The notes beneath the pieces were generated by a model. That model did no database searches, was not told the DNA's origin, and saw only the letters and a program-made list of their open reading frames with translations. The position numbers were made by a program, and so were the translations under genes. Of a DNA stretch of 64,000 bases, positions 10,840 through 22,200 are shown in pieces (position 1 is the stretch's first letter; each line of letters begins with the position of its first letter). This DNA is from Chaetoderma sp. LZ-2023a (taxonomy: Eukaryota; Mollusca; Caudofoveata; Chaetodermatida; Chaetodermatidae). The stretch is taken from positions 28,721,916 to 28,785,915 of the forward strand of contig CM067367.1 in NCBI GenBank assembly GCA_034401795.1, given 5' to 3'.

Positions 10840-11041
10840 TGGTACGTGTGCCTTGGTCACGTTCTGGGTTGTTGCATATTAGCAACATTTGATTTGTTAT
10901 CATCATGTCACATACATGTGTCAAGGCTTATGTAAGCTTAACGTTATCATATCCTCTTAATGTTGCCGTGCTACATTAAATAGAGACACATTTGCACGAG
11001 ATATGAGATGTCTGTTGATTTCTGTTCAATTTACTCGGCAT

Positions 11042-11084
11042 GCAATGCTACCCAGCGTACAATGCTACCCAGCAGGCAATGCCT
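11042..11084. repeat. Short tandem repeat CAATGCTACCCAGC
   Basis: About three units of a 14 bp repeat; the last is interrupted by the SINE that follows. Confidence 0.7.
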
Positions 11085-11321
11085 TGCCCTGTAGGTGGGG
11101 CTTAGAATACACCTTCCGTATCCTCTGCGTGTCGTAACAGGGGACTAAAGGAGGTAAGGGTGAGGTAACCCTGACAGAAACCTCGAGTGCTGAAGACGGA
11201 GGTTCCAGGCCGCACGGCGCACTCTAATAAACCATGGATCCACGCACTTAACGCTTATGATCATGTCGATAGTCACTTACAGGACTAGCGGTATGATCAG
11301 CGAACGAAAAGAAGAAGAAGA
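11085..11321 (+). mobile_element. SINE with (GAA)n tail and 11 bp target duplication
   Basis: A 237 bp insertion flanked by AGGCAATGCCT at 11074-11084 and 11322-11332. It starts TGCCCTGTAGGTGGGG, contains TGTCGTAACAGGGGACTAAAGG and ends in GAAGAAGAAGAAG. The duplication plus simple 3' tail are typical of LINE-mobilised SINEs. I could not identify clear tRNA A/B boxes, so its promoter class is open. A near-identical copy forms the 3' part of the insertion at 27175-27637. Confidence 0.8.
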
Positions 11322-11332
11322 AGGCAATGCCT

Positions 11333-11843
11333 GACTCCAGATTTGTAACTATTGGACGCCATATTCGTTGAGTCTATTGTTTAATGTTGAGGAAGTCTCA
11401 AACAAAGCCTGTTCATAATCGAGGAAACGGGCCATTCGTGATGATTCCTTAGCTAGCTCCTGAGGTGGAAGCATGCCTGGAAGCATGCTAGGAAGCATGC
11501 CTGGAGCTCGTCAGCTCATGCAGGTTATATTTTAATGCTTCCAGTTCACGTGTATCAATTCCAAAAAAGCCATAAGAGAAGGCAATTATATATTTTGTCA
11601 ATAATTTGCCTGAAAGCCCTTGCCGTTTATAGCAACAACGCATTTCAGTCAAACTATTGTTAAAATAATTTGAGTGACACTTGCTAGAGATAGGAAAAAT
11701 ATTTGAATGAAAATTGTTGCTTGAACAACTTAGTCAAATTATTCTCAAAATAATAGAAATTCGCATCTATCACGCCTCTTCACTCTTAGTGTGTCCACTC
11801 ACACTTGGATGGAATACATGCAAAGATGGTTTTGAATCAACAG
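11333..11843. other. Unassigned sequence with small repeats
   Basis: Three GGAAGCATGCCT-like units sit at 11466-11505. Around 11640-11755 words such as GTCAAATTATTCTCAAAATAAT recall an HC hairpin arm, possibly a very old copy. No gene. Confidence 0.4.
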
Positions 11844-12205
11844 ATGGATCCGATCTGTCGCTCAAGTAGGCTCCTTTCTGATGTCATAATCAACTACGTC
11901 ACTCGTTCACAATCATAATGACATAGAGCGCCCTGTCATGAATCTCGAAAAGACCGTCAAGTGTACGAATTGTATGTCTGACCGGTTAACAATTTAATAA
12001 CCACTCTGTTGACTATCTTGAAACTAATTTGACTGGGAGCTGTTAGGTGGCAACAGCCCTCAGTCAAATTAGTTTTAAAATAGTCTACAGCTTAACCTGC
12101 ATAGGTACCTTAAAATTGAACATGTATAAACCGATTGCAAAGCACGTACAGAATTGGCGGAGCTTAGCTAGAAATAGGCGGGGCATAGCTAGAAATTGAT
12201 TCCTC
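11844..12205 (-). mobile_element. HC element, subfamily II, with a compensated hairpin
   Basis: Complete copy from ATGGATCCGATCTGTC to GGCATAGCTAGAAATTGA. The hairpin (12006-12090) has GACTAT in the left arm and ATAGTC in the right arm, where most copies have GAATAT and ATATTC, a paired change that preserves base pairing. The apex is shortened (GCTGTTAGGTGGCAACAGC). Confidence 0.8.
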
Positions 12206-12374
12206 CAATGTAGCGATAAACCACCCTGTCCCATATGTCCGCGTACACGTAATGTGTGGGTGGAGTTTTCGATCAATCCTTGGGATATTACGTTCATAAA
12301 TCGTACTCTAATGTTTATAATAGCGTATTAATTGTGATTTCGGAACGCTTATTAGTATCTACTTCTCGTAATGG

Positions 12375-12725
12375 TTGAATTCAGTTTTAGCCATGCCATA
12401 CCCATTTCTAGCTAAGCTCCGCCCATCCTTTGTCCATGTTGGGCTCAATCTACCAGTGAACTCCATGAATCTCAATTTCCAGAAGCAATGTTTACATGTC
12501 AGCTGTTGAATGTTTTGAAACCAATCTGACTGGTGCATATGGATGCAACAGCACCCAGTCAAATTAGTTTCAAAATAGTCAACAGAATGTTTATTAAATG
12601 TTAAAGACCTACATTTCAAACAACTGATGGACTATTCCAGGTTCATGACGGAGTATTTCTGTCAAGTGACAGTTATTTATTAAGACGTAATATAAATGAC
12701 GGATAAATCAGGTTCATCGACTATA
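12375..12725 (+). mobile_element. HC element, subfamily II
   Basis: TTTTAGCCATGCC ... TCTAGCTAAGCTCCGCCC block, hairpin at 12503-12595 with a shortened apex, then a diverged tract in which no perfect TGACGTCA remains (GACGTAATATAAATGACGG). Confidence 0.7.
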
Positions 12726-13176
12726 CTTGGTGTTTTAGTAGTCTGGTCAGAATTACCAATTTTCGTTCCTTTAGCTTTATGTTATCAATTTCCGTTTTGA
12801 AGTCAATTGTGCAGTTCTTTTCAGATAATTACCAACACTAGCACCTTTGACAGCTTTGTGCCCCCCCCCACCCCCACCCCACCCCCACCCCTACCCCAAT
12901 TCTGACCAAAATCTTGTGTAATTTCTATAACATTTTACAATGATTGTAGGTTTCTTAATTTCTAGATAAAAATCTGATACACTCAAACAATTTCTACATC
13001 CAATAGAGGTAACTAATTTTTCCTTATTATGAATCATCCTGGGATCGGGACCAATCTTTTCGGAAAAATCTGATTGTTCAAACGGACTTGCTGCTAATGT
13101 TTGTAAGAATCCAATCTTTGTTCAAATACAACTGTTCAATGTGAGTGGCACCGGCCATTGTTACTCTTGTTCAGTA
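12726..13176. other. Unassigned sequence with a C-rich run
   Basis: Includes a CCCCACCC-type tract near 12861-12895. No gene seen. Confidence 0.4.
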
Positions 13177-13480
13177 TATGAATCCAGTTTTAGCTATGCC
13201 CCGCCCATCTCTAGCTAAGCTCCACCCACGCTTTGCCAGTGTTAGGATCGAGTGAACCATGAGCTCCCCGAATATCAATTTCTAGAAGACTATACATGTA
13301 AGCTGTTGAATATTGTGAAGCTAATTTGACTGGGTGCGATTGTTGTCTATGGCAGCAACAGCACCCATTCGAATTAGTTTCAAAATATTCAACAATGTTT
13401 ATTAAATAGTAAAGACACATAGTTCGTACAACTTGACGGATTATTCCAAGTTTATTATATGATATTTCTGTCAATGGAGG
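13177..13480 (+). mobile_element. HC element, 3' end interrupted
   Basis: Left block TTTTAGCTATGCCCCGCCC, hairpin 13303-13394, then GTTTATTAAATAGTAAAGACAC. The CRE tract is missing because another HC left block begins directly afterwards. Confidence 0.75.
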
Positions 13481-13481
13481 A

Positions 13482-13650
13482 ATAAAGCTTTAGCCATGCC
13501 CCGCCCATCTCTAGCTAAGTTCCACCAAAGCTTCGCCCATGTTGGACAACATGTTTATGACGGACTTAATTATGTCATTTATGTGATAGAGTTGATAATG
13601 ACATCATATGATCGATCGATAGACCGGATTCCTCTATTAGCTTTGTCATT
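13482..13650 (+). mobile_element. HC element fragment without hairpin
   Basis: AGCTTTAGCCATGCCCCGCCC left block joins straight to a right-half tract (ATGACATCATATGATCGATCGATAG). The hairpin is deleted. It abuts the previous copy, giving a head-to-tail pair. Confidence 0.65.
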
Positions 13651-14100
13651 GTTTAAAAAATTATTCCAGATTTATGATTGTGGTCAGTGGTGGAAAACCT
13701 TATTATGTAGGCGAAGAGGAGGCTGAAGAGGAGGTTTCGTATGACTTATTAACAATCAACGCAGGAGCATTGATATCAGCAACACAGTCCTGGAAATTGC
13801 AAAGATGCATTGAAGTATATACTGTATTCATTTGTTTATAACACATTTCTGCAACCATCAAATTCAACACTAATAAATAAATAATTTTAGTTAATAACTT
13901 TTTTTAGTTTAGCGTATACGTAGGCCTAGTGCATATTTTTAAGCAAGAATGTAGTCCGAGTTCTCTGACTCCATTCTATGCCGATTATGAAATGCCCAAC
14001 ACATCAGAATCGACATAGGCTGGAGTCAGAGAACTCGCATAACAAGAATGGATATTTTTGCGGGTCTATATATTTAGCGTTCAGTTTGGACGAAATTATT
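13651..14100. other. Unassigned sequence containing a hairpin
   Basis: Contains a foldback at 13957-14037 (arms CGAGTTCTCTGACTCCATTC and CTGGAGTCAGAGAACTCG, loop about 20 bp), perhaps a tiny MITE. Otherwise nothing recognised. Confidence 0.55.
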
Positions 14101-14310
14101 AGCTAACCTGGCCAGAACGGCAAAGTGAACTTATGCCATGGCGACCACCCCTCATCTGTCCCTTCCATCAACCTTTGCTTTAAAACATATCTGCTCATAA
14201 TAAATCTTTTGGCGGATTTTAGCCCTAGAAATTCTATTCAGAATTTTGATCGGTCAGTTTTTGTCTCGCCTGCGAGTCTCACTTTTCAGACGGCAGTGAT
14301 GGCGTCAACG

Positions 14311-14800
14311 ATGTTAAGTTTTTGCGTTTAGCAAAACTTCTCGGCTTATCTTTCACGATTGGTTAATCTTATTGAAACTAAACTTAGATACATTGTTACC
14401 TATAATGTTAGGAAGCAGCATGTTGACACTGAGGTCACAATGTCGAAGGTCAAGGTCATTCTGACCTCTACAAATTTTTCTTATATTTCAATGTTAAGTT
14501 TTTAGGCTTTGCAAATCTTATGTTATATTTCGGGACTGCTTAACCCTAATGGAACACAACTTTGGTACATGGTTGCCTATGCCGAAAGGGTACAGGATGG
14601 TGACATGCAGGTCACCAGGTCAAAGGTCAAGGCCATTCTAATATTGCTATTTGGCCGCTGCTTTTTCAGCCTTCAGCAATTCAATTATATTTCAGGATTG
14701 GTTAATCCTATTGGAACTAAAATTGAATACCTGGTTACCTATAATGTTTGGAGGCAGCATAATAACACGAAGGTCACAAGGTCAAACGTCAATGCCACTG
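14311..14800 (+). repeat. ~180 bp tandem repeat carrying AGGTCA half-sites
   Basis: Units start at 14311, 14491 and about 14671. Each ends with clustered AGGTCA: AAGGTCAAGGTCA in unit 1; AGGTCA at 14609, 14617 and 14624 in unit 2, spaced by 2 and 1 bp; AGGTCACAAGGTCA in unit 3. AGGTCA is the core half-site of nuclear receptors; binding here is inference. Confidence 0.75.
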
Positions 14801-15752
14801 TGACAAACAGGAAACAGGTGAGACATTTAATTCCGCGGAACTCTTGTTTTGGGTGAACATTTTATGAAAAAGTTACCGGAAATAGTCAAAATGCACCTCC
14901 TCCTTTTCCACTTGACGGATTTCAACCAAATTTGTCTAGAAAGACCATATTTCAGAATTTTGCTTTATCAATTTTTTGGGTGAAAATGTTAGCGGAAATT
15001 ATCAAAACACATCTCCTCAGTCGCTTGATGGTTTTCAACCAAATTTGTCACATGGTGGCATGTTCCAGAATTTATATTCGGAATATTGATTTGTCAATTT
15101 TTGGGGTGGAAATCTTAGATTTTAGGAAAAGTTTACAGTAAACTGTCAAAACTCACCCCCTTAGACGGCTTCGCAGATTTCAACCAAATTTGTCTAGAAA
15201 GATTATATGGTGGCAGGTTCCAGAAATTATAATCAGAATTTTGATTTTTCGATTTTTTTGGGCGAAGATCTTAGACCTGTATGCAAAATTTACAGGAAAT
15301 TCTCAAAACGGATCTTCTCCTTAACCACTTGATGGATTTCAACCAAAAGTATCTGGATGGATTCTGTGGTGCTTGGCTCCAGAACTACTATTCAGAATTC
15401 TGATTGGTCAACTTTCTGTGCGAAACTCTATAAGAGTTTATGAAAAATTTACCACATATTGTCGAAATGCATCTGCTCCTCCTTAGTCGCTTGGTGGCTT
15501 TCAAACAAATTTGGCTAGAAGAAGCATATGGAGGTAGGTTCTAGATTTTGTATTCAAATGTTTGATTGGTCGATGTTTTTGGTGAAAATCTTGAATTTTA
15601 TGAAGGATTTACCGGAAATCGTCAAAATGTATCTCCTTAACCACTTGGTGGATTTCATCCGAATTTGGCTAAAGCGAAGGGCCCTATCATGGTAGGCTCC
15701 AGAACCGCTTTACTCAATTTTGATTGGTCTGTTTTATGGGTGTTAGTCTTAG

Positions 15753-15841
15753 GCCGTGTACTCACTAGATACTTAATCATGAATAACACCATACTGAAGT
15801 ATGGCGTTGCTCACGATTAAAGTCTCTAGTAAGAACACGGC
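15753..15841. mobile_element. 89 bp hairpin MITE with 5 bp target duplication
   Basis: Starts GCCGTGTACTCACTAGATAC and ends CTAGTAAGAACACGGC, an inverted repeat across nearly its whole length. The 5-mer CTTAG flanks it at 15748-15752 and 15842-15846. It interrupts one unit of the ~160 bp array exactly, so the empty site can be inferred from neighbouring units. Confidence 0.75.
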
Positions 15842-15900
15842 CTTAGATTTTATGAAAAATTTACCGGAAATTGTCAAAATGCTGATTGATGCCTTACGTG

Positions 15901-16537
15901 GCGATGGCTTCCAGCATAAGAGGTATTTCAAATACTAATGATCCATAACAGAATTAATATGCCTGTACACATATTCGTCGAATCTGATAAATTTCATGTT
16001 ACCAGAACTGGTCTTTTATACCTATTTCAAATGGATCCCTGAATATTATACAAGGTATATTGCTCAATGTGTTATCCTGTATATAGTCAGGTCAGATTTT
16101 GAAAATGCAAGCCTCTGCATGAGACATTGGATTGCGTTTGGACGTTATCTGGATATGATCACCCAGAGCTATCATCCTTGATTTGTTGAAAATAATAAAA
16201 TATTTGGTTACCTCTCGATAGTTTCAGTGAGGTTGCAGGGATTTAGTTCAGATTTAATAAATGCTTGCCTATATATGGCCGTAATCTCCAGACTTATCCC
16301 CCTTTATTTCCTGAAAAAAATGTAAAATATTTTGATTAAAAAAATAGAAGTTGCATTAAAATGCTTGAGTCGGAGGGGGGTTGGAACGTTTGAACAAAAC
16401 TTGACCTTTCTTTAGATTGTCCAATATACGTAGCTTTCATTAATCTTTTTTCAATCTTTGACGAAGCTGGTATTGCATTATTAAATGGGGTGCTGAGTGA
16501 GTTAGCCAGGCTAGTCCACAGACATACTGTCTTCTAC
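15901..16537. other. Unassigned sequence
   Basis: A 61-codon open frame at 15996-16181 has no recognisable motif. Nothing else supported. Confidence 0.4.
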
Positions 16538-16930
16538 AATGAACCTCTGATGTTTTGGCTATGCCCCACCCATCTCCAGTTAAGCTCCACCCATACCACG
16601 ATCGTGTTAGGATCGATCTATACCTAAACGCCCTAACTAACAATTTCCAAAAAACTATGCAGGTTATCGGTTAAATATTTTGAGACTAATTTAACAGGGT
16701 GCTTTTGCAGCAACAGCGCCCAGTCAAATTAGTTTCAAAATATTCAACAGTATGTTTACTAAATGGTAAAGATATACAATTCGTGCTACGTGTCGGACTA
16801 TTAAAAGTTAAAGACGGACCAAATAGATTCATTTATGACGTAATGATTATGACGTCATCCTATATGCCGCTTAGCTGCATGATTATGACGTCATATGACG
16901 TCAGATGATAGATGGATACTCTGGAAACCT
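16538..16930 (+). mobile_element. HC element, subfamily I
   Basis: CAATGAACCTCTGA terminus, GGCTATGCCCCACCC block, hairpin 16669-16750 (left apex partly deleted), then a CRE tract with three TGACGTCA octamers before GATGGATACTCTGGAAA. It lies about 60 bp from the next copy, in opposite orientation. Confidence 0.8.
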
Positions 16931-16989
16931 GAACTCACCAGACTGTGTTGGAGCATTATTCCACACAAGATATGAGAAGCAGCTAAATC

Positions 16990-17369
16990 GAATTCACCTT
17001 TCCAGAGTAACCACCCATCATATGACGTCATAATGAACTGCGTGATGTGTACAATGACATCATAATAAATGACGTCATGAATGATGTCGATAAGTACGTC
17101 ACGAATGCATATTTGAAGACGGTCTATGCGTTGTTGTACATATTGTTTGCTTTTACTATTTAATAAATATTCTGTTGAATATTTTGAAACTAATTTGTCT
17201 GTGCAGGCAGCAACAGCACCCAGTCTATTCAACAGCCCCCCCGCCTGTATAGTTTTCAGGAAATTGATAGCTAGGGCATTCGTGGATCGATCAATCCAAA
17301 CACGGCGAGGTGTGGGTGGAGCTCAGCTAGTGATGGGCGGGGCATAGCTAAAAATGGAAAGGTCCATTG
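16990..17369 (-). mobile_element. HC element, subfamily I, young copy
   Basis: GAATTCACCTTTCCAGAG ... ATGGAAAGGTCCATTG. Over the first ~200 bp it is roughly 93% identical by eye to the copy at 52380-52784, the closest pair in the window. Hairpin 17172-17235, with a deletion that removed most of the outer right arm. Confidence 0.85.
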
Positions 17370-17689
17370 TTAGTGTGCCGCATGGCCTATTCCTGGTATT
17401 TAGCATTTTTTCCATCTCGCCTCTAATTGTAAATTAGTTTTTGGGTTTTTCCTTAATCTGTCCTTAGATGTAGTCTATGCCCTATTGATTTTTACCCAGG
17501 CTGTCAAATTTAGAGACATGAGATTTGACAACAATGCGGTTAGAGCCGGATTAGGGCAATGGCTAACGGCACTACATCCCAAGTGCCACTGAAGAATAAG
17601 GGGGCCCCAAATCAAAAACAATTGTCGTATTTTACCAATTTCAACCTGTAATCCGAGTATCTCACTTTTACAGTCATGATATACGTAAG

Positions 17690-17757
17690 CTGTTAAATAA
17701 TTTGAAACCAGATAGACTGGACGTTGGTGCTACCTTAAGCAGCACCAGCTTTCAGTC
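17690..17757. repeat. D-type hairpin
   Basis: Left arm GTTAAATAATTTGAAACCAG as in HC hairpins, but the apex is GGTGCTACCTTAAGCAGCACC. The right outer arm is replaced by TCAAATTTTATATTTACTAG leading into TAG repeats. Duplicated at 18113-18180. The preceding 50 bp (TCTCACTTTTACAGTCATGA) also occur at 19935-19957. Confidence 0.65.
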
Positions 17758-17771
17758 AAATTTTATATTTA

Positions 17772-17995
17772 CTAGTAGTAGTAGTAGTTTTTTTATTATT
17801 GTCAAGCATTAGTTCTATGAACCCTGTCATTGGCGACGCACTGACACTAGGATATAGCTCATTCATCATCTGGAATGTAATTTTTACCTTTATCAATTTT
17901 CGACCCGAGCGGGGTTCGAACCAGTGAATTCTATGACACCTGCCGCCTAGCGCTTGGGAGGCGAGTAGCTTACCACTACACCAGCATCCAGAGGA
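17772..17995 (-). mobile_element. tRNA-Gly-derived SINE with (ACT)n tail
   Basis: On the minus strand the 5' part reads TGGTGTAGTGGTAAGC (A box, 17968-17983), then ACTCGCCTCCCAAGC, matching the anticodon arm of tRNA-Gly(CCC), and GGTTCGAACCCC (B box, 17911-17922). A-to-B spacing of about 46 nt is normal for RNA polymerase III. A tRNA-unrelated body follows and ends in poly-A and (ACT)4. Acceptor-stem pairing is lost, so it is a SINE head, not a functional tRNA gene. Confidence 0.8.
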
Positions 17996-18112
17996 CACAA
18001 ATTCTCTTTCATCGGACTAGCGTTCAACTACCCGTCTCACAACCACATGAATAGACTGGAATCCATGGTGTACATTTCAGATATTCTTACTTTTACGTTT
18101 TTCTGCTGTTAA

Positions 18113-18180
18113 GCTGTTAAATATTTTGAAACCAGTTTGGCTGGAGGCTGGTGCTCCCTTAAGTAGCACCAGCTTTCAGT
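18113..18180. repeat. D-type hairpin, second copy
   Basis: GCTGTTAAATATTTTGAAACC ... GGTGCTCCCTTAAGTAGCACC ... TCAGTCAAATATTATATTTA. The sequence running into the TAG repeat is the same as at 17758-17790. Confidence 0.65.
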
Positions 18181-18196
18181 CAAATATTATATTTAC

Positions 18197-18636
<440 letters not shown>

Positions 18637-18897
18637 TGCAACTAATTAGCCCAGGGCCCCATAAGCGATGGGGCACATTTTATCAGATTTAGAATGCTAC
18701 TGTAGGCATCTAATATATGTGTTTTCTGTCCTCGATTGACCAAGTTACGAAGTTATGTCAACACAGTATCTCTGCTTTTTAGTTGCAGCTGCATGTCGCA
18801 TAAAAGAAAAGTCAATCCCCCGGTGTACCTGTGTATCAAAAGTTGCAACTGCAGAGCATTCACACACATTGCTTTAGCATAAGGAGTTACAGAGCAA

Positions 18898-19260
18898 GTT
18901 CGAGTTTCAGACATTTTCGTCAATTTTTCATGGAGTTATACCCCATTTCGACTTATGAAATACGAAAAATATTAGTTTTCCGCACTTTTTTTCCCAGTCT
19001 TTCAAGATATTATACTGAGAATTGGTGCATTGGTGGACGTTCCAGACTAAGTTCGAGTTTCAGGCGTTTGCGTCAATTTTTGATGGAGTTATGTCCCCTT
19101 TCGACTTATGAAATACAAACATATCAGCTTTCAAGACATTTTCGTTCGCCTTCACCATATATAACTGAAACTTGGTTTATTGCTATGTTATGAGAAATTA
19201 CAGATGAAGTTCGAGTTTCAGCTGTTTCTGTCAATTTTAATGGAGGTTTTTACTGTCAAT
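18898..19260 (+). repeat. Degenerate ~155 bp tandem repeat, about 2.3 units
   Basis: GTTCGAGTTTCAG recurs at 18898, 19051 and 19209, each followed by TCAATTTTT.ATGGAGTTAT and TTTCGACTTATGAAATAC. The 120-codon frame at 18831-19193 is open only because of the repeat and shows no domain. Confidence 0.75.
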
Positions 19261-19967
19261 CTCTAAAGATTTATATCACCAGGTAGGGAGCATGTATTGC
19301 AAAACAATACTTACAGAATGCTTGTTTTATCTGTTTCGACTGAATGAACAAGGTATTTTTGTATGTCTTTTTGAATAAGAAGAACATTTTGAGAAAAGTT
19401 TGGAAAATTTGGATAATGATAACTACCTATATATATATTTTTGATATACTTTGGGGTGGTATCTCTGATGTTTGATATTAGAGCAACTTCATGGTATTTG
19501 TAAATTATTGTGGGTGCCCTGTTTATTAACAAGGAAGTAATAAAATAAAATTATTCTTATATTTGTTTTTGGTCCTTAGGCCTACTCCCACAATCAGAAA
19601 TACTACATGTCTGCACATCCATAGAGATTATTTCATTAGAAGTCCTGCAGCGAAGCAATGAGATTTTGGATTTCATTACACTTCAAATGAAAATGTTCCT
19701 AGAGGTAAGATTCACGTTGTTTCCTTTAACGCATAAGTGTTAACGTGTATGGTACAAGATCATTTTCACTATATGACCATCCAAATCTTATGTGATCTGC
19801 GGGGGGGGGGGGGGGGTGTCAGAGCTGGATTATGACACGGTTTAAAGGGACCCAAGCCGAGAGGCCCTGAAAAATACGGGTTTCCAAATCAAAAGCAATT
19901 ATCGCATTTTACCTATTTGAACCTGTAATCCTAGTATCTCACTTTTACAGTCATGATATACGAAAGC
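19261..19967. other. Unassigned sequence; short duplicated block
   Basis: Positions 19840-19960 repeat 17560-17690 (AAATCAAAAGCAATTATCG; CTGTAATCCTAGTATCTCAC). A G run lies at about 19800-19815. No gene. Confidence 0.45.
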
Positions 19968-19990
19968 GTTGCTGCTGTTGTTGTTGTTGC

Positions 19991-20032
<42 letters not shown>
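19968..20032. repeat. (TTG)n microsatellite
   Basis: TTG units with a few GCTG interruptions. On the family F strand this is a CAA-type 3' tail. Confidence 0.9.
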
Positions 20033-20039
20033 ATTAGTA

Positions 20040-20301
20040 GTGTAGCTCGCTGGGTAGTGTCGGGCTGTTCCGGTGTATCATGTCGAATCGCCGCGCCGCA
20101 AGTGCACAACGAGTGATGACGCTGGTTAGCATCCGGTCTCGGGGTGACGGACCTTGTACGAGACTGCCCTGCAGGAAACAAAAACTGGCTCCTAAGACCG
20201 GTGGAACTCAATCATTCCAGTGGGGCCGGGCGACCATCGTCGCGAACATTAAACACAACTGTCTCATCCCAAGACTTTGTGTCACCAGTATGCCTGTCCA
20301 T
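20040..20301 (-). pseudogene. Family F short ORF, frameshifted
   Basis: Starts ATG at 20301: MDRHTGDTKSWDETV, closely matching copy 2 at 32738. The frame breaks after about 30 codons, then similarity resumes in another frame (SSTGLRSQF..., ANQRHHSLCTCGA, PEQPDTTQRATLL). The last part runs into the (CAA)n tail as poly-Gln. I do not recognise the protein. Conservation between copies suggests it was once coding. Confidence 0.55.
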
Positions 20302-22051
20302 AGCAATTTCGTGATCTATGGACTTACAAGATTTGATTTGGTGACCTAAAAATATAAGTCTATACAATGAGTTTACCTAAACAATTATAAATATGCTAGA
20401 TAATACTACAGTAAGAGCATACGAAAATACGAGGCATAGAGCCAGGTAGATGAACTTTTAAACATGGGACTCCCGGAGGTACCACACAGACTTGTAAGTC
20501 CACAGAGGTATCCCCACAAGGGAGGCTCCCGTACAAGAGACGTAGCTATTAACTTAATATAAGTTATTATTATACCTCTAAGCTGAAAGGAAGAAGGTTA
20601 TCTCGGACGAAAAGTTATGTGCCTCACGCGGGCACTACTCCTAGTGCTAGTTTGGGTGAGGAGGAGTATTATCCTGGTGTGGACCGTCGTTGCTGAATCC
20701 TTGCGAGAGGCAAGTGCCTCGTGTGGGCCTCCATCTCGCTTAAAGCGGAAGAAGAATAGGAGGCAAAAATGGGCCCACTCTAATATTGCAACCAAAAATG
20801 CTTTTAGAAAGAAAAGACTATACCGAGTGAGATTATAACTATAGGGGTGCGTACTGTTTTACGTGAAGACGGGACGGGTGATTCTGGATGGATTTCCTCG
20901 TCACCATCTTATGTGATTCTTGGTATGCTGAATTAGTAGTTGCTACTTTATTTATGCGGGCCTTCTGCTTTGCTTAATTAGCTTTTAGTTGTTTTCAAAA
21001 CAAGAATTATTTTAGGCCGCAACTGGCTGATATCTACCTAGCTATTAGACACGGCTGTCACGGAGAACAGATGCCCTAAGACATCAATACTGAAGACAGA
21101 GCTCATACATGTTACGTAGCAAGATCTCCGAACTGGATAAGAATCCAGACATCCAGCCACATAACCACATAAAACGTTACAAGACACGGGTTGCTTTTCA
21201 CGAAAGCATTATTAGACCATTGTTCTATCGTTATGGTGGGGGTAAGAGAGACGAATACCCACCGCAGATGTCCTTCCCGTAAGGGCGTGGCAGATCTAAA
21301 TATCATGCCCAGACATTCTAACGGAATTCGCTGGGGGTACGTATCTTGCCCGTCACCGGGTCCTATGGAACTAACCGTTTAACCTGTTGTTAGGTTTATA
21401 TACAAGTTGCTTTGTTTTGCACTGCGGTGCGAGAGGATTATTCAGTAAATAAAATAATAATTAATACATGTGTTTTCGCAGTGCTTTCCTACATTCACTT
21501 AAAGTGCTAACTACTAAGTATCCAAAGATACATGGGAGTGTGTGTGATACCGCGCCCTGGCCATCACCACTCGGAAACCCCAATAGTTTCCTAGAGGCAG
21601 ATCAGCCCATGGTGCGGATGGGGACATCCAAACAATTAATCAGCCACAAGGCTGAGTGGAACATGAAGAGAGACAAAATCTTAGAGTTATGAGTCGCACC
21701 GGAGTGCGGGGCTAGATTATCGCACTACCGGAAGATAAGAGTATATTACAGAGTATGTAATGAAGAAAGTGTCTCTAATCATTTTGAACCTATCCTACTG
21801 AGCTGAATAGAAAAGGTTTAGTAGGTAGCATGCCGGGCTAAATAGAGTTATAGCACGGACAGCGACCTCAGTGAAAAATTGTTGGTGGCGGGAGAAAGTG
21901 CTGCATATATAAGTGTTGCTGTATAGTGTTTCCTACGTGCACTGCAGTCCTATATTTTCTATAAATAAGCAAAACATATGAACGGATGGCCACTGGCCAT
22001 ATATATACATAATCTAACCATAACAATTAATACGGTATCAAATGATCAACA

Positions 22052-22200
<149 letters not shown>

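Larger units (their letters stand above)
14101..15900 (+). mobile_element. Array element P1 (hairpin-headed, tandem-repeat core)
   Basis: Opens AGCTAACCTGGCC ... ACTTATGCCATGGCGACC, the same head as the elements at 40614, 41721 and 43509. The core has two parts: about 2.7 units of ~180 bp with AGGTCA motifs (14311-14800), then about six units of ~155-165 bp with the phrase TTTCAACCAAATTTG (14880-15870). No coding frame. The architecture recalls the Helitron/Helentron-type 'pearl' elements of bivalves, which carry ~160 bp core repeats; that comparison is from memory and untested. No clear 3' end was found. Confidence 0.65.

Noticed and set aside
17900..17995. Functional tRNA-Gly gene on the minus strand
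   Set aside because: A and B boxes and an anticodon-like CCC are present, but acceptor and T-arm pairing are lost and a SINE body with (ACT)n tail follows.
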